Assembly (NCBI GenBank): GCA_900557475.1
Contig: USTA01000047.1
Coordinates: forward strand, 1 to 6,649
Source: an uncultured Clostridium sp.
GTDB taxonomy: Bacteria; Bacillota; Clostridia; TANB77; CAG-508
DNA: 6,649 nucleotides
Direction of reading: 5' to 3'
The notes under the pieces: model-generated
Seen by the model: the letters and a program-made list of their open reading frames with translations, nothing else
The model's database searches: none
Told to the model about the DNA's origin: nothing
Shown: piece after piece, positions 1 through 6,649 of the stretch
Layout: every line of letters starts with the position of its first letter
How positions within the stretch are numbered: the stretch's first letter is position 1
Position numbers and translations under genes: made by a program

Positions 1-1551
1 TGTATATTTTGTTTCTCCAGGTCTTGCATCTGAAGCATATGTATATACTAGTCCGCCTTTTACACTAACATAGTCTACATCTTCTATTTTATTATCTTCT
101 TTTACTTCATTTTCTTTCTCTAGAACTACTTCTTTTGCTGGTTTCTCAACTTCTGCCCCTTCTTTTGCAGGTTCTTCATATGCAACATTTGTTGGCTCTT
201 TTGGCTTATCTTGCCCTTGTGGTAGTGCTGTACCAATTGCTGCTGCGCCAAGACCTAGTCCCAAACCAATAAGAACTTTTTTCCATAATCCAGGATCTCT
301 TCTAACAATTGCTATATCCATCTTTTCATGTTTATTGGCAATTTGTTTCATTTTCATTTTATCCCAAAAGCTTATTCTATCTTCCTTAGATTGTTTTTCT
401 TTATCACCACTATCATTTTTGCTTCTGATATCATAAACTAATTCTACTGGCATTAATTCTTTTTCACCTGTCAATACTGCCGTTATGTAATCTTTTGTCT
501 TTTTTGCACCATATTTGTTATCATAATCTCTTAGAGCATAATAAAGATTTAAGTCTACATCTCCTACTCTATCCTTTATTTCAGGGTATTCATCTATTAT
601 TAGATTTCTTATATCTTTAATACCTTTTCCCTTTAATAAGTCTCCCGATACTTTTATATCTGATTTTTCTATATCATTTCCTACTACATATTCATACTTA
701 CCCGTTCTTAAATTAAAATATACCTTATCCTTCTTAGTTTCGATTGCAAATACTTTGTCTTTTTTAGCTTCAATCGCAGGCACCGTATATTTTTGATTTT
801 GGCTAATAACTGGATTTTGTTTTGAAATAACAATTGGATTTTGCCTTACTGGAACAACATTATTTAAAATTCCTTGTTGCATAGAGTGGCCATTTGCATT
901 CTCTTGATTTCTTCCATTAGCGTCTTTTAAAATAAAGTTTACTTTACCATTAGTATCTTGCTTTTGAGAATCCTCACTATTATTTTTAGTATTTTCGTCT
1001 TTTTCTTCTACTTTCACATTCTTATCATTATTTTGTACATTTATTTTATATTTTGCCAGCAATTGTTTTATGTAATTTTCACTATTTTCAAGCATTTGTT
1101 TATTTCTGTTGAGTAACGCTATTTTCTGGCTAAGTTCTGTTTCTATTTTTACAAGTTCTTCTTTAATTTTAATCTGCTCTTCTGATTCTTTTGAAAATCC
1201 TGTTGCTGCACTATCAAAAGCTTTCAAATATTCTTCCCTACTTTTTCTAAGGTTTTCTATTGCATTCTTAAGTTTCTCATTTTCTTGGCTTAGTATTTCA
1301 TATATCCTAATCTCATTTTTTACCTTTTGAATTTCCCCTATAATTACGTTTAATTCTGAGGAAATTTTGTTTATATCTTCTTCCAATGGCTTTGTTTCTT
1401 CTGTCTCATTAAATTTTCCATCAGAATAGTCCTTTTTATTTTTTTCAATTTCTAACTGTTCTATATACACTTTTCTTTCATCAAATAAATTTTTCCTATC
1501 CGATTCCATTTTTTCTATTAATGCTTTAATTTCAACACTATTTTTATCCAT
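1..1551 (-). CDS. Uncharacterised single-pass membrane protein with N-terminal coiled coil (partial, C-terminus outside window)
   Basis: The reading frame stays open from an ATG at 1549-1551 to the window edge, giving 517 codons and no stop. I do not recognise the family. Residues about 5-175 are rich in E, K, L and I with heptad-like spacing and look like a long coiled coil. Residues about 178-257 form a polar N/Q/S-rich linker, with the related pieces NPIVISKQ and NPVISQNQ at 238-252. Two copies of a 10-residue unit lie at 259-278. Residues about 278-377 are mixed and probably folded. A hydrophobic glycine-rich segment (about 426-444, containing LIGLGLGLGAAA) follows a basic stretch with RR and WKK. 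There is no N-terminal signal peptide, so the positive-inside rule suggests the coiled coil is cytoplasmic and the C-terminus outside. The tail is K/E/P-rich with two PAKE motifs (461-464, 471-474), then a possible small domain from about residue 490. The ATG start is supported by a G-rich ribosome site and a consensus promoter just upstream. It appears to be transcribed separately from trmFO. The frame is certain; the function is unknown. Confidence 0.9.
   Translation of the reverse strand, partial: MDKNSVEIKALIEKMESDRKNLFDERKVYIEQLEIEKNKKDYSDGKFNETEETKPLEEDINKISSELNVIIGEIQKVKNEIRIYEILSQENEKLKNAIENLRKSREEYLKAFDSAATGFSKESEEQIKIKEELVKIETELSQKIALLNRNKQMLENSENYIKQLLAKYKINVQNNDKNVKVEEKDENTKNNSEDSQKQDTNGKVNFILKDANGRNQENANGHSMQQGILNNVVPVRQNPIVISKQNPVISQNQKYTVPAIEAKKDKVFAIETKKDKVYFNLRTGKYEYVVGNDIEKSDIKVSGDLLKGKGIKDIRNLIIDEYPEIKDRVGDVDLNLYYALRDYDNKYGAKKTKDYITAVLTGEKELMPVELVYDIRSKNDSGDKEKQSKEDRISFWDKMKMKQIANKHEKMDIAIVRRDPGLWKKVLIGLGLGLGAAAIGTALPQGQDKPKEPTNVAYEEPAKEGAEVEKPAKEVVLEKENEVKEDNKIEDVDYVSVKGGLVYTYASDARPGETKYT
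718..777 (-). repeat. Imperfect tandem repeat, two 30-base units inside the coiled-coil membrane protein gene
   Basis: Residues 259-268 (AIEAKKDKVF) and 269-278 (AIETKKDKVY) are adjacent copies of one 10-residue unit. At DNA level the copies (777-748 and 747-718) differ at 8 of 30 positions, and only two of these change the amino acid. The duplication is therefore old, and the peptide appears to have been kept. It lies at the junction between the polar linker and the presumed folded middle region. Confidence 0.75.
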
Positions 1552-1556
1552 ATGTT

Positions 1557-1563
1557 CCCCCCC
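1557..1563 (-). promoter_or_regulatory. Ribosome binding site made of a seven-G run
   Basis: On the minus strand, AGGGGGGG ends five bases before the ATG at 1551. The run can pair with the CCUCC anti-Shine-Dalgarno core, using one G-U pair. It supports the chosen start. The other two genes in the window use GGAGGA-type sites, so a homopolymer here is unusual. Confidence 0.75.
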
Positions 1564-1586
1564 TATTTTATTATTTTATCTTATAC

Positions 1587-1615
1587 ATTATATCATTTTT
1601 ACAACTTTTTGTCAA
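1587..1615 (-). promoter_or_regulatory. Perfect-consensus sigma-A promoter for the coiled-coil membrane protein gene
   Basis: Reading the minus strand, TTGACA (1615-1610) is followed by a 17-base spacer and TATAAT (1592-1587). A TG one base before the -10 gives an extended TGATATAAT element. Both hexamers match consensus completely. Transcription should start near 1580, leaving a leader of about 30 bases before the ATG at 1551. This makes the downstream gene its own, probably strongly expressed, transcription unit. No operator palindrome is obvious. Confidence 0.85.
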
Positions 1616-1658
1616 AGTATTATGTTACCCAGATGTTTCATACATAAATTTTATAATA

Positions 1659-1687
1659 AAGTTATCATTGTATTTTACATTTGTCAA
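1659..1687 (-). promoter_or_regulatory. Possible second, weaker promoter in tandem, just after trmFO
   Basis: A second exact TTGACA (1687-1682) begins 10 bases after the trmFO stop codon. A 17-base spacer leads to TAACTT (1664-1659), preceded by TG one base upstream. The -10 keeps the T, A and final T of TATAAT but has poor middle positions. The layout matches the perfect promoter 72 bases downstream, and aligning the two without gaps gives 17 identities in 29 positions. Activity is uncertain. Confidence 0.4.
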
Positions 1688-1697
1688 TAAAATCTAA

Positions 1698-3149
1698 TCA
1701 ATGTAATATCATTGTAATATTATCCATGCTCCTTTTTGCCATGCTTTCATATCTTAGTTTTTTGTCCTTTATTTTTTTGCCTTCTAGTTCTGGTAATATT
1801 CCATAATTTGCATTCATTGGTTGAAAATTCTCATGCTCTTCTGATATATATTTAGCCAAAGCCCCTATCATCGTTATATTTGAAAACTCTGTTTTTTCTT
1901 CTCCTTTTAGTTTTCTTACGGCATTTATTCCTGCCAAAAGCCCTGAAGATATTGATTCTACATACCCTTCTACACCTGTAATTTGTCCAGCAAAAAATAA
2001 ATTTTCCTTTGCTTTAAAATTATATGTATTGTCTAATAGTTTTCCCGAATTTATATATGTGTTTCTATGCATTACTCCATACTTTGCAAATTCCGCTTCT
2101 TTTAATCCTGGTATCATACTAAATACTCTTTTTTGCTCTCCGAATTTTAAATTTGTTTGAAATCCCACCATATTGTATAAACTAGCTTCTTTATTATCTT
2201 GTCTTAACTGAATTACTGCATATGGTCTTTTCCCCGTCCTAGGGTCGTCAAATCCCACTGGCTTTAATGGTCCAAATCTTAAGGTATCTATTCCTCTTTT
2301 CGCCATTACTTCAATAGGCATACACCCTTCAAAAATTTCTCTTTTTTCAAATTCATGAAGAGTTACTACTTCTGCCTTAACTAATTCATTTACAAAATGT
2401 TCGTATTCTTCTTTGTTCATTGGTAAATTAATATAGCTATTTGTATTTTCTCTTAGCACATTTGAATTTGTTTCTGCACTTTTATTCACATTTAAGTCTA
2501 GTCTTTTTCTCCATTCTTCAATAGTTTCGTCTTTTTTCTTTTCCTGCTCATATCTGTCTCCATAAAAAGCTATGTTAAAATCTATACTATCTTTTTCTAT
2601 AATTGGAGCTGCTGCATCATAAAAGTATAATTCATCTTCTCCTGTTAGTTCTTTTATTCCTGTGCAAAGAGAAGTAGATGTAAGTGGGCCTGTTGCTATA
2701 ATGGTTATTTCTTTTTCTATTAAATCTTCAAAAAATACTTCTTTAGATGTAATATTTTCCTTTGTTTTATCAAATTTGCTAACAACTTCTTTTTTTATTA
2801 CTTCTATATTTTCATTATTTTCTATCTTTTCAGTTACCATTCTCGCAAACAGCTCCCTATCTACTGCCAAAGCCTGACCTGCTGGCACACTTGTTTCATC
2901 TGCCACATTAATAAGGAGTGAATCTAATTTTCTTAATTCTTCTTTTAAAAGGCCACATGCATTCGTAATTAAATTCGATTTAAACGAATTGCTACATACA
3001 ATTTCTGCCAAATCGTTATTGCTATGTGCTTCCGAAAATTTAGTAGGCTTCATTTCATATAATTTTACTTTTATTCCTCTTTTTGCAATCTGGTAAGCAG
3101 CCTCACATCCTGCAAGTCCACCACCAATAACATTAATATATTTGTCCAT
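1698..3149 (-). CDS. trmFO: TrmFO, methylenetetrahydrofolate--tRNA-(uracil-54-C5)-methyltransferase (FADH2-oxidising)
   Basis: This cytoplasmic flavoenzyme methylates U54 of the tRNA T-loop to ribothymidine, using the methylene group of 5,10-methylenetetrahydrofolate and reduced FAD. The 483-residue product begins with a Rossmann FAD motif, GGGLAG (9-14), and carries the family signatures VCSNS (51-55), SVPAGQALAVDR (87-98), IATGPLTS (151-158), YFYDAAAPI (175-183), FEGCMPIEVMAKRG (273-286), GKRPYAV (306-312) and the C-terminal FAD-site block GQITGVEGYVES (388-399). Cys52 and Cys276 correspond to B. subtilis Cys53 and Cys226, which take part in catalysis. The start at 3149 is chosen because family members begin a few residues before the VIG(G/A)G motif and GGAGGAG precedes it. 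An in-frame ATG at 3182 would add 11 residues but has no ribosome site. The protein is about 48 residues longer than the B. subtilis enzyme (about 435), mainly through inserts at about 125-147 and 201-236. It lies 80 bases after the SNF2 gene and is probably co-transcribed with it. Confidence 0.97.
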   Translation of the reverse strand: MDKYINVIGGGLAGCEAAYQIAKRGIKVKLYEMKPTKFSEAHSNNDLAEIVCSNSFKSNLITNACGLLKEELRKLDSLLINVADETSVPAGQALAVDRELFARMVTEKIENNENIEVIKKEVVSKFDKTKENITSKEVFFEDLIEKEITIIATGPLTSTSLCTGIKELTGEDELYFYDAAAPIIEKDSIDFNIAFYGDRYEQEKKKDETIEEWRKRLDLNVNKSAETNSNVLRENTNSYINLPMNKEEYEHFVNELVKAEVVTLHEFEKREIFEGCMPIEVMAKRGIDTLRFGPLKPVGFDDPRTGKRPYAVIQLRQDNKEASLYNMVGFQTNLKFGEQKRVFSMIPGLKEAEFAKYGVMHRNTYINSGKLLDNTYNFKAKENLFFAGQITGVEGYVESISSGLLAGINAVRKLKGEEKTEFSNITMIGALAKYISEEHENFQPMNANYGILPELEGKKIKDKKLRYESMAKRSMDNITMILH

Positions 3150-3160
3150 AATCTTAGATT

Positions 3161-3167
3161 CTCCTCC
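3161..3167 (-). promoter_or_regulatory. Ribosome binding site that decides the trmFO start
   Basis: GGAGGAG on the minus strand ends 11 bases before the ATG at 3149, which is long but usable spacing. It lies inside the alternative extended frame that opens at 3182. That upstream ATG follows a pure A/T stretch with no Shine-Dalgarno sequence, so translation most likely begins at 3149. Confidence 0.7.
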
Positions 3168-3229
3168 ATTACCAATGCTCATATTAAATTTATTATTTTA
3201 TTCAAATTTACGCATCTTTATTTAACTTT

Positions 3230-6200
3230 CTATTCAAACAAATCCATAATTTCATCTTTAGAAAGTCTACTTATAAATGTTTCTTTTGTTGAAAGCATAT
3301 CGTCTGCAAGTTTTGCTTTACGTTCTTGAAGATTATATATTTTTTCTTCTATTGAGTTTTTAGTAATAAGCTTATATACTTGAACATTTCGTTTTTGCCC
3401 AATTCTATATGTTCTATCTGTTGCTTGATTTTCTGCTGATAAGTTCCACCATGGATCATAGTGAATTACCATATCTGCTCCAATTAAATTTAGTCCTGTT
3501 CCTCCTGCTTTTAGTGAGATTAAGAATACTTTTATATTATCATTTGTATTAAATTCATTCACCATTTCCATTCTTTGTTCTACTTTTGTTTGTCCTGTAA
3601 GTTTAAAAAAGTTTATATTTTCTTTTTTTAGTTCTTCTTCAATATACCCAAACATTGACGAATATCCTGAAAACAGTAAAATTTTGTGTCCTCCTTTTAC
3701 TGCATCTTTTATAATTTCTGTGCACTGAGTTAGTTTGCTACTTTCCCCTTCATAATTATCAATAAAAAGACCTGGGTGGCAACATATTTGTCTTAATCTC
3801 ATTAAAAGGGCTAATATTTTTATTTGACTATTTGCAATTCCGTTTGCCATAATTTCTTCCTTAGCCGTTTTTTTAGCACTTTCCATAAATGACAAATACA
3901 GTTTTAATTGTTCCCCTGACATTTCATTATTTAATACTGTTATTGTTTTATCTGGTAACTCTGTAAGAACATTTTCTTTAACTCTTCTTAGAACAAATGG
4001 TTCTATCATGTTTTTAAGTCTTGCCATTGCATCTTTATCCCCATCCTTACTTATCGGGGTTTCATATTGTATCTTAAATTTATTGTATGAATACAAGTAC
4101 CCTGGCATTATAAAATCAAAAATTGACCAAAGCTCTGCGATTGAGTTTTCTATTGGAGTTCCTGTTAAAGCATATTTTGTTTCTGCATTTATTTCTTTTA
4201 TTACTTTCGCATTTTGTGTATTATTATTTTTTATATATTGAGCCTCATCTGCAATTATATATCTAAAATTGTAATTATATTTTTTGTATATGTCTATATC
4301 TCTTTTAAGTAAGTCATATGAGGTTATTATAATATCATATTTTGGTATAGATTTTATTAAATCCTCTCTTTGCTCTGAACTACCATTTATTACAACTACT
4401 TTTAAATCTGGTGTGAATTTTGCAGCTTCTTCTTTCCAGTTTAATGAAAGTGAACTTGGGCATACAACTATACTAGGCTTTCGTTCTCTTGTATTTTCTA
4501 TATATGACATTATTACAGCTAATAGCTGTATTGTTTTTCCAAGGCCCATATCATCTGCTAAAATTCCACCTAGTTTATATGTATCGAGTGTTTTTAGCCA
4601 ATCAAACCCTACCTTTTGATATTCTCTTAAATTTGCATGTATTCCATTTGGCACTTCGAATTTGTCTGATATTTGTACAGACTCTACATCTTCTACCAAC
4701 TTTCTATATTCTTCATTTTGTTTTAATACAATATTCTTATTTTGCTTTAGTATTTTATCTAAATACATTCCTCTATAAATAGGCAGTTTTAAATCTCCAC
4801 TTAAAAGTTCTTCAAAGCTTGCTCCTGTATTTTCTGAAATGTCTTCTAGCATTTTCATTGTATTATTGTTTTCTAACTCTACAAATTCTCCACTTTTTAG
4901 TCTAAAAAATTTTTTCTTTAGCTTATATTTTTTCATTATCTCTGCTATTTCTGATTTATCTATGTCAATATTTGAAAGGTCTATGCTTAATAAATTATTT
5001 TCTATTTTTACACCAACAGAACTTATTTTAGGTTTTATAATTTGCTTTTTTCTAAAGTCTTCTGTTGCCATTACCTCAAATTTGGCTATATATTCCTCAA
5101 TACCTTCATTTAGAAAATTGTAAATGTCCTCATCTTTAACTAATACAAGTTTATTATTTGTTTTGTCATACATAAATCCTGAGGTTCTAAACATATCCAA
5201 TACTTTTGATTCTTCTACTGCATTTCTTGGTATTTGTTTTTCTAATTCTTTAAATGGGCTAAATTCAAAATCATCATATGCAAATTTCAAATCTACTGTT
5301 ATATAATTTTTTCTGTTGTAGTCGAGAAATACTTTTACTTTTAGTTTTCTTGGCATATATTCTTTAATCTCTTCATAATTTACCTCATCAAGGTTCACTT
5401 TTCCCTTAATAAGAGGCATAACTAGTGAATAAAAATCTGCAAATTCCTCTTTTTTGAAAACTATTTCTTTTGTAAAGTTGATTTTAAATGTGTCTAAAAG
5501 TTTTATTACTGAATTTTCATATTCTTTTGAACATCTATATATTTTTTCATCTCTCCATAAATATATATATTCTTTTCCTTTTAGAATTATATAGTCAAAT
5601 ATGTCTACATTTGTAGTTAATGCGTATTCTTCTTTATTTTTACTTTTTATCTTAAATTCAATATTAGGTTCTTTATCCACAAATACTACACTTTCTGTTA
5701 AATATTCATTTGCAATTTCTATTTCTTTTCCCTTTAAGATGTCAAAAATCTCGTCTAGTCCAGAATTCGAAACAGCTATATATGCTTTATCTAATGCACT
5801 TATTGAATATCTACTTCCAACTTCATTTGTATATTTTATTATCTCTGCATATTTTAAAATATATTCTAAAATGTCTAAACTTTCCTCTTCAAAATTTTCT
5901 TTAATATGCATGAATTCTAGTCGTGCTCCATATTTATGTGTTTCTTTATTAAGCATATTTGTATAAAATTCTGTTAGGTCTTTTATTTTATACATTTGCT
6001 TATTGCCTATCTTTATTTCGAGTCTGAATGTTTTCAAATCCGACTTATATATTAGTTTAGGCACAATTTTCACTTTATCAATTAGAATTGAATTTCTGTT
6101 TTCTTCTTTTCTTTCTTCTTCGTAAAATGAATTTATCATTTGCCTATATATTCTATATTTTTCCGTTTTTTTGTTTTCTTTTTTAGAACCCTCTTTATTT

Positions 6201-6505
6201 ATTAATCCTTCTGAATTAATTTCTATTGCAGTTGCTAATATATGTTTGCAAGTTCCATATGTTTTTTCATAGTCCATACAATCGCAGCTTAATGCTTCTA
6301 TTTCTCCATTATGTATTCCTATATATGTATGATATTTGTCTAGGTTTCCATCTACTAATGCACGAATTGAAAAATTATCTTCGTCTTCTTTTATAATCTT
6401 GGTTATTTTTACTTTATTCTCTTTTACAATTCTTATTGCTTTATCTCTTCTTTCTTTTCCTGCTGACACCTCTAAATCGTGCATTACTCCCCCATTTATT
6501 AGCAT
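3230..6505 (-). CDS. SWIM zinc-finger SNF2-family DEAD/DEAH-box ATPase (helicase-like)
   Basis: The 1091-residue product is a large nucleic-acid-dependent ATPase of the SNF2/RapA-like group. SNF2 proteins usually translocate on double-stranded DNA and remodel bound proteins rather than separate strands. A SWIM zinc finger with CxCx9CxH spacing (Cys74, Cys76, Cys86, His88) lies near the N-terminus and probably binds nucleic acid or a partner. Residues about 100-600 form a long low-similarity region whose later part, including PRNAVEESKVLDMF, resembles the bacterial SNF2-associated domain. The ATPase core follows: LREYQ (626-630), Walker A DDMGLGKT (651-658, Lys657), DEAQ (753-756), LTGTP (780-784), GGTGLN (1001-1006), DPWWN (1017-1021) and QATDRTYR plus IGQ (1027-1037). 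All motifs are intact. The ATG at 6505 is preferred over the in-frame GTG at 6517, because that GTG overlaps the Shine-Dalgarno GGAGGA. A promoter lies just upstream and trmFO follows 80 bases after the stop. The cellular role is not established. Confidence 0.95.
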   Translation of the reverse strand: MLINGGVMHDLEVSAGKERRDKAIRIVKENKVKITKIIKEDEDNFSIRALVDGNLDKYHTYIGIHNGEIEALSCDCMDYEKTYGTCKHILATAIEINSEGLINKEGSKKENKKTEKYRIYRQMINSFYEEERKEENRNSILIDKVKIVPKLIYKSDLKTFRLEIKIGNKQMYKIKDLTEFYTNMLNKETHKYGARLEFMHIKENFEEESLDILEYILKYAEIIKYTNEVGSRYSISALDKAYIAVSNSGLDEIFDILKGKEIEIANEYLTESVVFVDKEPNIEFKIKSKNKEEYALTTNVDIFDYIILKGKEYIYLWRDEKIYRCSKEYENSVIKLLDTFKINFTKEIVFKKEEFADFYSLVMPLIKGKVNLDEVNYEEIKEYMPRKLKVKVFLDYNRKNYITVDLKFAYDDFEFSPFKELEKQIPRNAVEESKVLDMFRTSGFMYDKTNNKLVLVKDEDIYNFLNEGIEEYIAKFEVMATEDFRKKQIIKPKISSVGVKIENNLLSIDLSNIDIDKSEIAEIMKKYKLKKKFFRLKSGEFVELENNNTMKMLEDISENTGASFEELLSGDLKLPIYRGMYLDKILKQNKNIVLKQNEEYRKLVEDVESVQISDKFEVPNGIHANLREYQKVGFDWLKTLDTYKLGGILADDMGLGKTIQLLAVIMSYIENTRERKPSIVVCPSSLSLNWKEEAAKFTPDLKVVVINGSSEQREDLIKSIPKYDIIITSYDLLKRDIDIYKKYNYNFRYIIADEAQYIKNNNTQNAKVIKEINAETKYALTGTPIENSIAELWSIFDFIMPGYLYSYNKFKIQYETPISKDGDKDAMARLKNMIEPFVLRRVKENVLTELPDKTITVLNNEMSGEQLKLYLSFMESAKKTAKEEIMANGIANSQIKILALLMRLRQICCHPGLFIDNYEGESSKLTQCTEIIKDAVKGGHKILLFSGYSSMFGYIEEELKKENINFFKLTGQTKVEQRMEMVNEFNTNDNIKVFLISLKAGGTGLNLIGADMVIHYDPWWNLSAENQATDRTYRIGQKRNVQVYKLITKNSIEEKIYNLQERKAKLADDMLSTKETFISRLSKDEIMDLFE

Positions 6506-6509
6506 ATCT

Positions 6510-6515
6510 TCCTCC
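6510..6515 (-). promoter_or_regulatory. Ribosome binding site of the SNF2 ATPase gene
   Basis: GGAGGA on the minus strand ends four bases before the ATG at 6505. It overlaps an in-frame GTG (6517-6515) that would add four residues. A codon that forms part of the ribosome site is unlikely to be the start, so the ATG is preferred. Confidence 0.7.
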
Positions 6516-6545
6516 ACTTATATAATTCATTTAACCTAGTGAAAT

Positions 6546-6574
6546 ATTATATCATAAAACCTCAAAATGAACAA
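6546..6574 (-). promoter_or_regulatory. Extended -10 sigma-A promoter for the SNF2 ATPase and probably trmFO
   Basis: The minus strand carries TATAAT (6551-6546) with TG one base before it, giving the same TGATATAAT as the promoter at 1587. A 17-base spacer separates it from TTGTTC (6574-6569), which matches only the first three bases of TTGACA. The extended -10 can make up for a weak -35. Transcription should start near 6539, about 35 bases before the ATG. With no clear promoter in the 80 bases before trmFO, this site probably serves both genes. Confidence 0.65.
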
Positions 6575-6649
6575 GTATAATTTTCTCTTATGGTACAAGA
6601 ACAAAAGAGGCATGATTAATATTTTTCAACATTTTTAATAACTTTTCAT

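Noticed and set aside
1552..1697. Possible terminator for trmFO in the intergenic region.
   Set aside because: Only very short A/T stems such as TTTA/TAAA are present. There is no GC-containing hairpin followed by a T-run on the minus strand.
3150..3182. Extended trmFO start at 3182, adding 11 residues.
   Set aside because: There is no ribosome site before it, and the added stretch encodes the GGAGGAG that serves the ATG at 3149. The family N-terminus fits the later start.
4284..4619. Plus-strand frame of 111 codons opposite the SNF2 ATPase, and similar smaller frames at 1109, 2662, 4008, 4489, 4839, 5124, 5601, 5710 and 6336.
   Set aside because: They lie antisense to well-supported genes, encode low-complexity hydrophobic F/S/L/I-rich peptides expected from the complement of K/E-rich coding DNA, and match no family.
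3230..6505. Reading the SNF2 ATPase as part of an anti-phage system such as DISARM.
   Set aside because: No methyltransferase of DNA, nuclease, phospholipase D-like or other defence partner is present. SWIM-SNF2 proteins are widespread in Firmicutes, and the neighbour is a housekeeping tRNA enzyme.
6576..6635. Plus-strand TATAAT at 6576 followed by an ATG at 6612, as a possible divergent gene.
   Set aside because: There is no matching -35 element, the AGAGG sits too close to the ATG, and the frame stops after eight codons.
6588..6647. A minus-strand frame open from the window edge to a TAA at 6588-6590 (19 sense codons), which could be the tail of an upstream gene.
   Set aside because: It is too short and AT-rich to distinguish from chance. 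No motif is visible, and no terminator follows before the SNF2 promoter.

Overview
The window is strongly AT-rich. Codons favour A/T endings, Shine-Dalgarno sites are strong G-rich sites, and the promoters are of the sigma-A type with TGnTATAAT -10 elements. Together with a folate-dependent TrmFO tRNA methyltransferase and a SWIM-containing SNF2 ATPase, this points to a low-GC Gram-positive bacterium, most likely a member of the Clostridia. The species cannot be named from this sequence.

All three genes lie on the minus strand, so transcription runs from high to low coordinates. A promoter with a perfect extended -10 (6546-6574) precedes a 1091-residue SWIM zinc-finger/SNF2-family ATPase (3230-6505). 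After an 80-base gap with no evident terminator or promoter comes trmFO (1698-3149), the FAD- and methylenetetrahydrofolate-dependent enzyme that makes 5-methyluridine at tRNA position 54. The two genes are probably co-transcribed.

A 146-base intergenic region (1552-1697) follows. It holds a perfect-consensus promoter (TTGACA, 17 bases, TATAAT) and a weaker, similarly built promoter 72 bases further upstream. The perfect promoter drives a third gene that runs off the left edge of the window (1-1551, 517 codons visible, no stop). Its product is not a recognised family. It has a long N-terminal coiled coil without a signal peptide, a polar N/Q-rich linker, a compact middle region, one glycine-rich membrane segment and a K/E/P-rich tail predicted to lie outside the cell.

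The SNF2 ATPase and TrmFO are well-supported families, and nothing in the sequence shows that they act in one pathway. The membrane-anchored coiled-coil protein is the least explained part of the window. No RNA gene, mobile element, CRISPR array or clear intrinsic terminator was seen.
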